DNA of 35,208 bases. It comes from CAUVKI01 sp963552605 (GTDB lineage: Bacteria; Bacillota; Clostridia; Tissierellales; Peptoniphilaceae). Below, in pieces: positions 24,280-33,372 of the stretch (positions within the stretch are counted from its first letter, which is position 1; each line of letters opens with the position of its first letter). Made by a program: the position numbers and the translations under genes. The DNA lies in assembly GCA_963552605.1 (NCBI GenBank), contig CAUVKI010000018.1, positions 1 to 35,208 on the forward strand, given 5' to 3'. The notes under the pieces were generated by a model that was not told the DNA's origin, did not search any database, and saw nothing but the letters and a program-made list of their open reading frames with translations.

Positions 24280-25899
24280 ATGAGGATATTGATGAATTAT
24301 CTTTTTCTAATATCGGGACTATGCTATTTCGGAATAGGTATTTTTGCGATTTCAAGACATCGCATTACAAAATCCGAAATCGTTTTTTTTGTCTTATGTG
24401 TTACCTTATCATTTTTATCTTTCAACAATCTTATGCAAAACAGTTCATACTTGGCAGTTAAAGCGGTGTTTTACAGAAACTTCGGAATGGTTTATATGTC
24501 GCTTTCCTATCCTCTGTTTTTGCATTTTTTAATGAGCCTTAAAGAAACGACCAAAAAGAATTCTCTAGGCTTTAATCCCATCATTCCGATTATGTATATT
24601 CCTGCATTCATTGCGATTTATATCTATTGCATAAAATATCCCTTTTCTCCAAATTCTCTTTTTGTGACTCCCTTGGGCTGGGCTTATACAAATATGGAAT
24701 ATCCGAGTGCAATAGCTAAATTTTATTTTCCCGTTTATGTTTGTATTTATATTTTGCTCAGCGTCTTTTTGATTGCACTTAGGAGATTTCGCGGTGATTT
24801 GATTAGGAGAGAGAAAGCCTTATACGCCGTCCTTCTTGCGTGTGTGATTACAATTTCACTTATAGGTATGGGAGTAATGGTTATAACGCCGAATTTGGAA
24901 ACTCCTTTTCTCCCTCCGATCGGCATAATATTATTCGCATTTTCATTTTTGTTATGCTATTTTTCTTTTACGAAATATGCCGTCTTTCAGGCAAATATGA
25001 AGATGCTGCTCTCAAGCATAGTTACCAACACGGACGACGGGGTGATTTTTTCCGACAGCAACAACATAATATTTCAGGCAAACCAAGTTGCATACGAACT
25101 TTTCCACATTCCGAAATCGGAAACTATGATAGGGAAAAAGCTTTCAGATGTGTTCTCTTATGAAGTGATAAACGATAAATTCTGGAAAAAAATATATAGG
25201 TCTGTGAACAATTCCAAAAATTTTTATTATCTTATCACTTATTCTCCCAACATAGACAGCTTCGGAAACCTGATATGCGCTGCATATACCATTAGAGATG
25301 TGACGGAATTTTGGGAGTATAAGGAGCAGTTGGAAAAGAAAATTAAAGAGAATGCCATTTTTATAAGGAATGAAGTTATAAGCCGAAAAAAATCCGAGGA
25401 TATGTTATATGATCTCACTTACAGAGATCCTTTAACGGGAGTTCCCAACAGACCCGTAATTATGGAGAAACTTGAAAAGATTTTGTCGTCTTCTCCAATC
25501 GACGGCTCCATATATCATACGATTATCACAATGAATTTGGGAGACTTTCAAATCGTCAACTACAATTACGGCTACAAGGTGGGAGATGAAACCTTAAAGT
25601 ATTTTGTAAAAGTAGTTCAAAAATTATTGAATGAGAAAGAACAGCTTGCACGCCTCGGAGGAGACGAGTTTATTTTGGTTCTGGAGGATACCAAAGAACA
25701 AAGGCTCTATGAGCTGTTAAGAGCGTTGAGCAAGGAATTTAGAGAAACCATAATGTGCGGGGGAAATAAAATCAATTTAACCCTTAACTATGGATACAGC
25801 GAATTTCCGAAAGATGCAACTTCTCTTGATAAACTTCTAATCATAGCCAGCAAGAGACTTCGCAATTCAAAATCCAAATACAAAAGAAAAGAGCCGTGA
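24280..25899 (+). CDS. Membrane GGDEF-domain protein (7TM-PAS-GGDEF)
   Basis: The 539-residue product has about seven hydrophobic segments in the first 235 residues, similar to the 7TM sensor module found before histidine kinases. A PAS-like region (about 245-345, with TNTDDGVIFSDSNNIIFQAN) and a short coiled coil precede a GGDEF domain (about 375-535: LTYRDPLTGVPNRPVIMEKL, then RLGGDEFILVLED at about 458-470). The GGDEF motif is intact, but the first metal-binding stretch, usually D-x-D-x-F-K, reads N-L-G-D-F-Q at 419-424, and no RxxD inhibitory site precedes GGDEF. It may be a weak cyclase or a c-di-GMP/GTP-binding regulator. AAGGAG precedes the ATG. It is transcribed alone. Confidence 0.85.
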   Translation: MRILMNYLFLISGLCYFGIGIFAISRHRITKSEIVFFVLCVTLSFLSFNNLMQNSSYLAVKAVFYRNFGMVYMSLSYPLFLHFLMSLKETTKKNSLGFNPIIPIMYIPAFIAIYIYCIKYPFSPNSLFVTPLGWAYTNMEYPSAIAKFYFPVYVCIYILLSVFLIALRRFRGDLIRREKALYAVLLACVITISLIGMGVMVITPNLETPFLPPIGIILFAFSFLLCYFSFTKYAVFQANMKMLLSSIVTNTDDGVIFSDSNNIIFQANQVAYELFHIPKSETMIGKKLSDVFSYEVINDKFWKKIYRSVNNSKNFYYLITYSPNIDSFGNLICAAYTIRDVTEFWEYKEQLEKKIKENAIFIRNEVISRKKSEDMLYDLTYRDPLTGVPNRPVIMEKLEKILSSSPIDGSIYHTIITMNLGDFQIVNYNYGYKVGDETLKYFVKVVQKLLNEKEQLARLGGDEFILVLEDTKEQRLYELLRALSKEFRETIMCGGNKINLTLNYGYSEFPKDATSLDKLLIIASKRLRNSKSKYKRKEP

Positions 25900-25921
25900 A
25901 TTAGTCACAGCTCTTTTTTTT
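25889..25921. terminator. Bidirectional terminator between the GGDEF and FNT genes
   Basis: AGAGC-CGTGA pairs with TCAC-AGCTCT with one mismatch around a short loop, followed by a run of T on the plus strand and, on the minus strand, by TTTTCTTTTG. The stem covers the ends of both convergent genes. Confidence 0.8.
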
Positions 25922-26719
25922 GTAAGTTATGCTGTATAATCCTGCGATTATCACAGCTCCCCCTACGACATTGCCCAATGAAACGGGAATGAGATTTTTT
26001 AAAAAAATATTTTTCAAAGAAAGCAAATAGGGATCTACGCTTCCCGAAAAAAAAGGGGTTTTTGAAATCAAAAATGCACTGAAAAGATAATACATATTTG
26101 CAACACTGTGTTCAAAACCCGAAAACACAAACAGCATTATCGGAAAAAAGCAGGCAAAAATTTTTCCCGAGATATCCTTTGCGGCGGTTGCCATCCACAC
26201 CGCCCCCGCAACCAATATATTGCAAAGTATGCCGAGCGAAAATGCGGACACAAATGAATATTCCACTTTGTTTATCGCTATTGAGAGGGCAATATCTCCC
26301 AAAAAAAAGTTTGCTGAAAAAAATTTTCCCGAAGCCAAAGCCAAAATCGCTACAAAAACACTCCCCAAGAAATTCCCTAAATAAACATACAGCCAATTTA
26401 AAAGAATTTCTTTCCAAGCACTCTTATTTTCAAAGCCGTAAGCCGCCATAAGAGCATTTCCCGTAAAGAGTTCTCCTCCCGATATAACCACCATCATAAG
26501 CCCCGCAGGAAATAAAACGGCACCTATGATATTTCCTAAAGCTTCAAGCTCTCCCTTAAAAATCGCCTTGCAAAGCACAAATCCGAAACCTGCAATTGCA
26601 ATATATAAACCTCCCATAAATCCGAGCAATATCTGTTTTTTGGGGGAATTTCGAGCTTTTGCTTCAGAATTTTTAATCGTAAGCTCAAGGATTTCTTTAG
26701 GTGTGCAAAAATTCATCAT
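25901..26719 (-). CDS. Formate/nitrite transporter (FNT) family channel
   Basis: The 272-residue product has six hydrophobic segments and the FNT hallmarks GGELFTGNALMAAYG (about residues 81-95, the broken helix and omega-loop region), LCNILVAGAVWMA and SGFEHSVANMYY with the pore histidine at 204. Family members conduct formate, nitrite or hydrosulfide as pentamers; FocA, NirC and HSC cannot be separated safely from this sequence. AAAGGAG serves two adjacent ATG codons (26719 and 26716); the second has better spacing. The first 23 bases overlap the end of the redoxin gene, so they are translationally coupled, which hints at a redox or sulfur-related substrate. Confidence 0.88.
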   Translation of the reverse strand: MMNFCTPKEILELTIKNSEAKARNSPKKQILLGFMGGLYIAIAGFGFVLCKAIFKGELEALGNIIGAVLFPAGLMMVVISGGELFTGNALMAAYGFENKSAWKEILLNWLYVYLGNFLGSVFVAILALASGKFFSANFFLGDIALSIAINKVEYSFVSAFSLGILCNILVAGAVWMATAAKDISGKIFACFFPIMLFVFSGFEHSVANMYYLFSAFLISKTPFFSGSVDPYLLSLKNIFLKNLIPVSLGNVVGGAVIIAGLYSITYKKKSCD

Positions 26720-26966
26720 TCATCTCCTTTACACTAAAATATATTTTTTTATCTTCCGAAACTATGCAGGGTATTCCTATCAAGCCCGCTTCCTTTACTT
26801 CTGAAAACTCTTTTCTGAAATCTCTAAGAGCCAAAAATTTTTTCATATAACTCAGATTTTCCGTTATATCCAAGAAGATAAAGTTTACTCCGAGTTTTTT
26901 TAATTCCTCAATCCCTTCAACACAATCAGGGCAGAGCTTACTTCCATAGACCGCAAATTTTTTCAT
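26697..26966 (-). CDS. Glutaredoxin/thioredoxin-fold small protein (CPDC motif)
   Basis: The 89-residue product starts MKKFAVYGSKLCPDCVEGIE, with C12 and C15 forming a CxxC active site after the first strand. It then has VNFIFLDITENL and GLIGIPCIVSED, where the Ile-Pro is the expected cis-proline. This is a compact glutaredoxin-like thioredoxin fold. CPDC is not the classic CPYC, so the redox potential or partner may differ; the cysteine after the cis-proline is also unusual. GGGAGTGAT precedes the ATG. It is the first gene of a two-gene operon with the FNT channel. Confidence 0.82.
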   Translation of the reverse strand: MKKFAVYGSKLCPDCVEGIEELKKLGVNFIFLDITENLSYMKKFLALRDFRKEFSEVKEAGLIGIPCIVSEDKKIYFSVKEMNDEFLHT

Positions 26967-26998
26967 AATATCACTCCCTCATCTATCAATGTCACGCT

Positions 26999-27027
26999 AT
27001 TCTATACAATCTTTTCCGTATGCGCAA
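26999..27027 (-). promoter_or_regulatory. Possible promoter for the redoxin-FNT operon
   Basis: On the minus strand, TTGCGC (27022-27027), 17 bases, and TAGAAT (26999-27004). The -10 is good; the -35 matches only TTG. Confidence 0.45.
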
Positions 27028-27114
27028 GGTTATTGAGACTTTGAAAATAAAAAATGCGCACAATTTTAAAGATGTGATACAATGAGAACACTTATGGGAA
27101 TGCGGGGTGATATC

Positions 27115-27816
27115 TTGAGTTATGTGGTTATGAAAGACATAGTTAAGCGTTATAGAAACGGAGAAAGTGAAACTGTTGCCAATAACGGAGTGTCTTTTTC
27201 TTTTGAGAGGGGGGAACTTGTTGTCATAGTCGGACCCTCAGGTGCGGGAAAATCCACCGTACTTAACATTTTGGGAGGAATGGACGCTTGCGATGAGGGA
27301 GAAATAATTATTGATGGAAATCATATAGAAAACTTTACGGATAAAGAACTTACCGGATATAGAAGAAACGCTGTGGGATTTATATTTCAATTTTACAATT
27401 TAATTTCAGGGCTTACCGCCAAAGAAAATGTTGAGCTTTCTTCGGAACTGGTTTCGGATTCTATTTCCGCAGACGAAATTTTGGAAAAGGTGGGGCTTGG
27501 AGATAGAAAAAATCATTTTCCTTCACAACTTTCAGGCGGAGAGCAACAAAGAGTCGCAATAGCAAGAGCGTTGGCAAAAAAACCGAAATTGCTTTTATGC
27601 GATGAGCCTACCGGCGCATTGGATTATAAAACCGGAAAATCAATTTTGAAGCTTCTCAAAAAGATGTGCGACGAGCTTGGTGCAACCGTCGTTATTATCA
27701 CTCATAATTCGGCAATTTCTCCGATAGCAAACAGGGTAATCGAAATAAACGACGCAAAGGTGAGAGAATGCAGGGTGAATAAAACTCCCTTATCCGTAGA
27801 TGAGGTGGAATGGTAG
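27115..27816 (+). CDS. ABC transporter ATP-binding protein (MacB/LolD type)
   Basis: This cytosolic ATPase has Walker A VGPSGAGKSTVLNILGGMD, the Q-loop FIFQFYNLISGLTAKEN, signature LSGGEQQRVAIARALAKKPK, Walker B LLLCDEPTGALD and the switch histidine in VVIITHNSAI. It is of the MacB/LolD/FtsE type that pairs with FtsX-like permeases, and such a permease follows with a 7-base overlap. The frame has an ATG at 27082, but this overlaps a TACAAT box that could be the -10, and GGGGTGAT at 27104-27111 points to TTG 27115 (MSYVVMKDIVKRY, 233 residues). The upstream start cannot be fully excluded. Confidence 0.9.
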   Translation: MSYVVMKDIVKRYRNGESETVANNGVSFSFERGELVVIVGPSGAGKSTVLNILGGMDACDEGEIIIDGNHIENFTDKELTGYRRNAVGFIFQFYNLISGLTAKENVELSSELVSDSISADEILEKVGLGDRKNHFPSQLSGGEQQRVAIARALAKKPKLLLCDEPTGALDYKTGKSILKLLKKMCDELGATVVIITHNSAISPIANRVIEINDAKVRECRVNKTPLSVDEVEW

Positions 27817-30800
27817 TGTTTAGCAAAACTTTATGGAAATATGTGCTTAGAGAAATAAGAATGACCCCCGGACGATTTTTTTCAATAGTGCTTATGATAG
27901 GTTTGGGGGCTTTCGTTTATACGGGACTTGTTTCGGTAGGTCCAAAAATGCGATATAGCCTTAAAAAGTTTCAAGATGAAACAAATATGGCGGATTTGCA
28001 AATCTCAAGCACATTCGGACTTGATGACGAGGATTTGAAGGTTATAAAATCCGAAGCAAAAGATGCCGAGTTGGAGCTTTCCTATAGAAAAAATTTAAAA
28101 ATCGAAGGAACGGAATATAAAATAGAGCTGATTTCAAAGCCTGAAAGACTTGAAAGAGCGGTTGTCACTGAAGGAAGGCTCCCCGAAGCTTTCGATGAGA
28201 TTTTGGTTGACGCAAATCTTTCGATAGATAAATCCATAGGAGATAGCATAACCTTTGAGAAGGAAAAAAACTTAATAGAGCTGCCTGATGATAAGGACGC
28301 TCTTAATAACTATACTTTCAAAATAGTCGGAAAGGGGCGACACTGTTCTTATCTTGTAACCGGAGCTGAGAATGCTTCAGCCGAGGGCACACCCGTAAGC
28401 GGATTTGCAATAGTTCCGAAAGAGGCTTTTTTGCTTGATAAGTGCCAAGTTGTAACAATCCGATATCCCAAATATATGGATCTCTACCCTTTCGGTGAAG
28501 AATACAGAATTTCTCTAAGGCAGGAAAGGGAAAAGCTTCAAAATTCACTTAAAAATCTTCCCAAAGAACAACTTGCAGCCCTCAAAGAAAAGGTGTCCGA
28601 AAAAATTGCCGAGGGAGAGGCGGAGGTCAAGGACGCAAGAAAAAAACTTTCCGAGGCGGAAGAAAAATTGAATGATGCTCAAAAAAAGCTTGCCGAGGGA
28701 GGAGAAGAACTCAAGGAGGGAAAATCCAAGCTTGAAAGGGAAACAGCCGACGGACAAAAAAAGATAAATAAAGCCGAGCTTGATTTAAAGGACGGAAGAA
28801 AAAAACTTGATGATGCAAAAATAGCCCTCTCGGAGAAGAAAAAAGAGCTTGAGGACGGCGAGAAGAAATTTTCGGACGGCAAAAAAGAGTACGAAGACGG
28901 CAAGAAAAAGTATCAAGACGGGCTTAGGGAATATGAGGACGCAAAGGCGAAGCTTGAGGACGGCAAAAGAGAGTACGAGAAAGGTCTGAAGGAATACGAA
29001 GAAAATAAAAAAAAGCTTGAAGAGGGAAGAAAAGCCTATGAAAAGGGTTTAAAAGAATTTGAGAGCGGACTTTCCAAGTATCAGGATGGCACTGAGAAAT
29101 ATCGCAACGGACTGAGCCAATATGAAAGCGGTCAGCTTAAACTCCAAGAGGCAAAGAATAGGCTTGATGAAGCTTTGCAAAAACTCGATGAAGGAAGACA
29201 AAGATATCAGGAGGGTTTGGAAAAAATAGCCGAAAACGAATCGGCTCTTAACGAAAAAAAATCCCAAGCGGAGCAGGCTATATCTCAACTTCAAGCTGCA
29301 ATTGAAGAAATTGATAAGGGACTTTCCGCCATAGATTTGAAGCTTTCAAAAATCCCTCAAACTTCTCCCGAATATGCCGCACTTTTGGAAAAAAGAGCCG
29401 AATTGGAAGCAAAAAAATCAGCCTTTGAAATGCAAAAATCACAAGCGGAAAAAGGACTCTCCAAAATCGAAGCCGGATTTGCGGAAATAAAAGCCGCTAA
29501 AGAAAGACTTGAAAGCTCCAAGGCTGAACTTGATTCGGGTGAATTAAGGTATAAGGCGGGGCTGTCCGAATACAACGAGGGGTTGGAAAAGGCAAAAGCG
29601 GGAGCTTACGAACTTGAAAAAGCTCGTGCGGAACTTGCAGCGGCAAGCGATGAACTTAGCAACGGAAGAAAATCTTTAGACGATGCAAAAAGAGAGCTTG
29701 ATGACGGAGAAATAAAACTCTCTAAAGGCAAAAAAGAACTTGAAGAGGCGGCAAAAAAAATCGAGGAAAATGAAAAGAAACTTGCGGACGGAAAAAGGGA
29801 TTTGGAGAAAGCCGAATCGGAGCTTAAAAGTGCCGAAACCAAGTTAAAAGACGGAGAAGCCGAGCTTAGTGACGGAAGGAAAAAACTGAAAGAAGCGGAA
29901 GATACACTGGAAGAAAAGGAAAAAGAATACAGAGACGGATTAAAAAAACTCAATCAGGCTAAAAAAGATTTTAAAAACGGAGTTGAAGAAGCAAGAGAAA
30001 AACTCTCCGAAGCGGAGATAAAATTAAAAGACGGGGAAAGCGAATACTCCGACGGAAAGGAAAGATTTGAAAGAGAATCTAAAGATGCGGATAGGAAGCT
30101 AAGAGAAGCGGAAGAAAAAATCGACGACGCTAAAGAGCTTATGCTCAAGCTCAAAGAACCGATATATTCCGTAAAAGATCGCACAAACAACGCAGGCTAT
30201 AATATCTATTATGATTCGGGAAACAGACTCGATATACTCGCTTTCATATTTCCCGTATTCTTTTATTTTATAGCTCTGCTGGTATCTCTCACCACCCTTA
30301 CAAGAACCGTTGAAACCTATCGAGGGGAGATAGGAACTCTCAAGGGATTGGGATATTCAAATCTTCAGGCTATGTTAAAATTTTTAGTCTATGGGGGACT
30401 TTCGGGATTGCTCGGCGGAATAATCGGAGGGCTTTCCGGAGAAAAGATTCTCTCCGCAGTAATATTTAATACTTACGGAACAAATTTCATTTTCAAAACT
30501 CCGCCTGACTTATTCAATTTCGTAAATGTTTTGATAGGAATTGCAATAGGTCTTATTACGGGATTATTTTCAGTGTGGAAAGCCGCAAAACCCTATACCG
30601 AAGACTCCGTTGCGGTTTTGATGCGACCGAAAATTCCCAAAGCGGGAAGCAGACTTCTTTTGGAAAGAATCGGATTTATCTGGAATCGTTTCGGGTTTAT
30701 GAGAAAAATAACCTTGAGAAATATGTTTAGATATAAGCTAAGAATGTTTATGACCGTGTTCGGAGTTGCAGGATGCGTTTCGCTGCTGCTTTTCGGTTTT

Positions 30801-31820
30801 GCCATAAGAGATTCAATAGCCAAAACAATCCCCGCTCAATACGGCTCGGTTGCCACCTATAATTTCATAGCGATCTATGATAAGGACTTGGGAAAGAGTT
30901 ATATGGAAGAATATAATAATATTCTAAAATCCGATGCCGTAAAAATACATTCTTCCGTGCTTGTAAAAAAATTGAATTGGGAGAACTATAATGGAATGGA
31001 TCAGCCAATCGTCATGATCGTGCCTGAGAATTCTTCGGATTTCCCGAATTTTTTCAATTTGAAAGAGCCTGATAAAAACGGAAAGAATATAGATTTGAAA
31101 GAAATAGTCATAACGGACAAGCTTGCAAAGATTATAGGAGAAACTCTTCCAAAAGAAATTCCGTTTGTGGAAAATAACGGAAAAAAAGTAATATTGCCCG
31201 TTTCACGCATAGCTAACAATTACCTTTGGCATTATATATTTTTAAGCCCTGAAAACTATGAAAAGTTTTTCGGTGAACGTCCCGACTATAACGCCGATTT
31301 CATAATACTTAATGACGGCGAAGACAAAGAAGCTTTTTACTTAAAGCTTTCGGAAAATAAAGCAGTGCTGAATGTAACAAAAGGCGAAACCAAATCTATG
31401 GAGAATTTGCTTGTCTCTATAAACTTCGTAGTGCTTATGATAATTATAATTTCGTCCCTGCTTGCGATTGTCGTGCTTTATAATCTTAACAACATAAACA
31501 TCGAGGAGCGAATAAGAGAACTTTCAACGGTGAAGGTTTTGGGGTTTTATCCGCTTGAGATGACCGAGTATATATACAGGGAAACCGTTATGCTTACGAT
31601 TATTGCAATTATTCCCGGATTTATGGGAGGTATTTTTATAACAAGGCTTATAATGGATAGGATACTCCCCGATGCTGCAAAGTTTTATGAGGAAGTAAGC
31701 ATTTTTTCTTATATATTGTCCGTTGTAATAACCGTAATTTTCTCGATTATAGTTATGTCATTCGTTCATAAAAAACTGAAAAAAATAGATATGGTGGAAG
31801 CACTAAAGGGTTATGAATAA
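27810..31820 (+). CDS. FtsX-like ABC permease with a giant coiled-coil insertion
   Basis: The product is 1336 residues. It has a first membrane helix at about 23-45 (RFFSIVLMIGLGAFVYTGLV), an extracytoplasmic region, then about 550 residues (237-785) of almost pure heptad-like coiled coil, rich in K, E, D and G with units such as K-K-x-Y-x-D-G. Three membrane helices follow (about 808-925), then a second FtsX half (MRKITLRNMFRYKLRMFMTV, an extracytoplasmic domain and three C-terminal helices from about 1203). The regular L/Y-x-D/E-G spacing recalls the x3LxxG repeats of YhgE/Pip-type proteins. MacB-class transporters use ATP for mechanotransmission, and the coiled coil probably reaches into the cell wall. 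Substrate unknown. GAGGTGG precedes the ATG inside the ATPase gene. Confidence 0.88.
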   Translation: MVVFSKTLWKYVLREIRMTPGRFFSIVLMIGLGAFVYTGLVSVGPKMRYSLKKFQDETNMADLQISSTFGLDDEDLKVIKSEAKDAELELSYRKNLKIEGTEYKIELISKPERLERAVVTEGRLPEAFDEILVDANLSIDKSIGDSITFEKEKNLIELPDDKDALNNYTFKIVGKGRHCSYLVTGAENASAEGTPVSGFAIVPKEAFLLDKCQVVTIRYPKYMDLYPFGEEYRISLRQEREKLQNSLKNLPKEQLAALKEKVSEKIAEGEAEVKDARKKLSEAEEKLNDAQKKLAEGGEELKEGKSKLERETADGQKKINKAELDLKDGRKKLDDAKIALSEKKKELEDGEKKFSDGKKEYEDGKKKYQDGLREYEDAKAKLEDGKREYEKGLKEYEENKKKLEEGRKAYEKGLKEFESGLSKYQDGTEKYRNGLSQYESGQLKLQEAKNRLDEALQKLDEGRQRYQEGLEKIAENESALNEKKSQAEQAISQLQAAIEEIDKGLSAIDLKLSKIPQTSPEYAALLEKRAELEAKKSAFEMQKSQAEKGLSKIEAGFAEIKAAKERLESSKAELDSGELRYKAGLSEYNEGLEKAKAGAYELEKARAELAAASDELSNGRKSLDDAKRELDDGEIKLSKGKKELEEAAKKIEENEKKLADGKRDLEKAESELKSAETKLKDGEAELSDGRKKLKEAEDTLEEKEKEYRDGLKKLNQAKKDFKNGVEEAREKLSEAEIKLKDGESEYSDGKERFERESKDADRKLREAEEKIDDAKELMLKLKEPIYSVKDRTNNAGYNIYYDSGNRLDILAFIFPVFFYFIALLVSLTTLTRTVETYRGEIGTLKGLGYSNLQAMLKFLVYGGLSGLLGGIIGGLSGEKILSAVIFNTYGTNFIFKTPPDLFNFVNVLIGIAIGLITGLFSVWKAAKPYTEDSVAVLMRPKIPKAGSRLLLERIGFIWNRFGFMRKITLRNMFRYKLRMFMTVFGVAGCVSLLLFGFAIRDSIAKTIPAQYGSVATYNFIAIYDKDLGKSYMEEYNNILKSDAVKIHSSVLVKKLNWENYNGMDQPIVMIVPENSSDFPNFFNLKEPDKNGKNIDLKEIVITDKLAKIIGETLPKEIPFVENNGKKVILPVSRIANNYLWHYIFLSPENYEKFFGERPDYNADFIILNDGEDKEAFYLKLSENKAVLNVTKGETKSMENLLVSINFVVLMIIIISSLLAIVVLYNLNNINIEERIRELSTVKVLGFYPLEMTEYIYRETVMLTIIAIIPGFMGGIFITRLIMDRILPDAAKFYEEVSIFSYILSVVITVIFSIIVMSFVHKKLKKIDMVEALKGYE

Positions 31821-31838
31821 AAATCATAACCCTTTTTT
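31808..31838 (+). terminator. Intrinsic terminator after the ABC permease
   Basis: GGGTTATG (31808-31815) pairs with CATAACCC (31825-31832) and is followed by six T; the stop codon lies in the loop. Confidence 0.88.
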
Positions 31839-31906
31839 AATATTGCCAATAATACACACATCAATCCGAGGAATGAAAATATTGGAGGAAACGAATATAT
31901 TTGCGT

Positions 31907-31936
31907 AAAAAAACACCCCAAATCAGGGGTGTTTTT
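31907..31936. terminator. Terminator of the stalk-domain lipoprotein gene (bidirectional)
   Basis: AACACCCC pairs with GGGGTGTT, with T5 on the plus side and seven A on the left, which give a U-run for minus-strand transcripts. It lies just past the stop of the minus-strand gene and is a second barrier for plus-strand transcription from the ABC operon. Confidence 0.85.
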
Positions 31937-31939
31937 GAT

Positions 31940-33292
31940 TTACGGAGCAACCCAAATGCTTATCATTTCCTCTTTTTCAAAACGCTCCGCATTGAGACCC
32001 ATATTCTTTAGCATATCCAAAGTCACATACGAAACATTGTTGTCATTAACGGGTTTTACCTCATAGTGTTTGCCGTCAATGTCAACGGTCACAACCTTCT
32101 TCTTTGCATCCCAGCCGACAGTTCCTCCCAAAGCCTCAAAAATCTTTCTTGCCTCATAGTGTATAACGCCATTTTTCTTGGTAATCTTTATGGGTTCAAC
32201 TTTCTTGCTGCCATAGACCATATTCTCTTTTTCTTTTATCATTGCAGCGGACTTGTAGGGAATTTCAGTGCGAAGCTTGCTTAGCAGTTCCTCAAGGGGA
32301 ACTGCGTCCTTTGCTTCAGGTAACTTAATCTCCTTGGGTTCGGATTTCATCTGCTTTCCGCTTGAGATCATACTGAAACTGAATAAGGGGTCATACTTTG
32401 CAGAAATCTCAGCCTTCGCCTCATATGAGTCGTCGGAAAATTTTTCCTCAATCTTCAGTGAAAAGTCTTTCAAAAACTTTTCCAACTCGGGCTTTGCCTT
32501 ATTGTACTCGGCAATTATAGCCTCTTTATATTCTTTCTTCACTCCGTTTTTAATTATGGAGCTGAGTTCTTTTTTCTCGGGCATTGTTTCAAAGAGTGCT
32601 TCCAATTCTAAAAGCTTAACTGCTTCGGGGAGCTTGTCCGGCAGAGTTTTTACCATTTTCTCCGTCATCTTCATCAAATCCGCTCCGTTAACAACGGTGG
32701 TATAAACTCCGTTCTTTTCCGTCATATTGATTTCAATTCCCAAAAGATCTCCAAGCTTTCCATAAACTTCAAGCATTTTCTTGGGATCTTTTACATAGCT
32801 CAGGTTCTTTACGATTGCACCGATCTTTTCCGCATCATATCCCGATGCTTTGTCGGTCACAGCCCCTAGAGATACATACTTTTTGTCCTTGGGGAAGTCC
32901 TTCACACCCAAGCTTTCAAATTGCTTTTTATAAATCGAAATCGGTAAAAATATTTGAGAGTTGCTAAAGTAAATCTTTTCGTCCTTTAAGTTGAAACTCA
33001 TACTCTCATTGCCTTGAGAAGAAGTAACATCAATACTTGCGGTAAGCTCTCCTTTGGGATTCGCCTTATCATTGACCATCAGTCCCCTAATATCCCCCTT
33101 GGCGGATATGTTTACGGACGCAGGTTCATTATTTAAAGACATTTTTACATCAAAAGTCCCCTCCGAAGTTATACCTTTCCAATCCGACATCTTGCTCACC
33201 TTTTCCAAGTAAGCATTTTGTGTGTCCGAACAAGCCGCCAATGCAAAGATAAGTGCAAATAATGCCGACAGCACACATATTTTCTTTTTCAT
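31940..33292 (-). CDS. Lipoprotein with C-terminal copper-amine-oxidase-like stalk domain
   Basis: The 450-residue product has a lipoprotein signal (KKKICVLSALFALIFALAAC, lipidated Cys at residue 21). A long middle region resembles LolA/LppX-like lipoproteins in having beta-rich repeats (GTFDVKMSLNNEPASVNISA, MSFNLKDEKIYFSN). The last about 90 residues (KITKKNGVIHYEARKIFEAL, then GGTVGWDAKKKVVTVDIDG and YVTLDMLKNMGL) are the copper-amine-oxidase N-terminal-like 'stalk' domain common in clostridial surface proteins; it is a structural module, not an oxidase. Function unknown; location outside the membrane. AAGGAGGAGAGG precedes the ATG. The promoter is back to back with that of pyrG, and a small GCAGCA/TGCTGC hairpin (33317-33333) lies in its leader. 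Confidence 0.8.
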   Translation of the reverse strand: MKKKICVLSALFALIFALAACSDTQNAYLEKVSKMSDWKGITSEGTFDVKMSLNNEPASVNISAKGDIRGLMVNDKANPKGELTASIDVTSSQGNESMSFNLKDEKIYFSNSQIFLPISIYKKQFESLGVKDFPKDKKYVSLGAVTDKASGYDAEKIGAIVKNLSYVKDPKKMLEVYGKLGDLLGIEINMTEKNGVYTTVVNGADLMKMTEKMVKTLPDKLPEAVKLLELEALFETMPEKKELSSIIKNGVKKEYKEAIIAEYNKAKPELEKFLKDFSLKIEEKFSDDSYEAKAEISAKYDPLFSFSMISSGKQMKSEPKEIKLPEAKDAVPLEELLSKLRTEIPYKSAAMIKEKENMVYGSKKVEPIKITKKNGVIHYEARKIFEALGGTVGWDAKKKVVTVDIDGKHYEVKPVNDNNVSYVTLDMLKNMGLNAERFEKEEMISIWVAP

Positions 33293-33343
33293 AGTCCTCT
33301 CCTCCTTAAAATTTTCGCAGCATTCCCTGCTGCTTTGTTCAGC

Positions 33344-33372
33344 ATAATATCACAATTTAATCGGCTTGACAA
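33344..33372 (-). promoter_or_regulatory. Promoter of the stalk-domain lipoprotein gene
   Basis: On the minus strand, TTGTCA (33367-33372), 17 bases, and TATTAT (33344-33349) with an extended TG. The -35 overlaps the pyrG -35 on the other strand by five base pairs. Confidence 0.7.

Noticed and set aside
27082..27114. ATG 27082 as start of the ABC ATPase
   Set aside because: It lies within a TACAAT box with no Shine-Dalgarno, while TTG 27115 has GGGGTGAT at good distance; kept only as an alternative.
28545..30190. Several minus-strand open frames across the ABC permease coiled coil
   Set aside because: Their serine/phenylalanine/leucine-rich products are the complement of lysine/glutamate-rich codons; none has a ribosome binding site.
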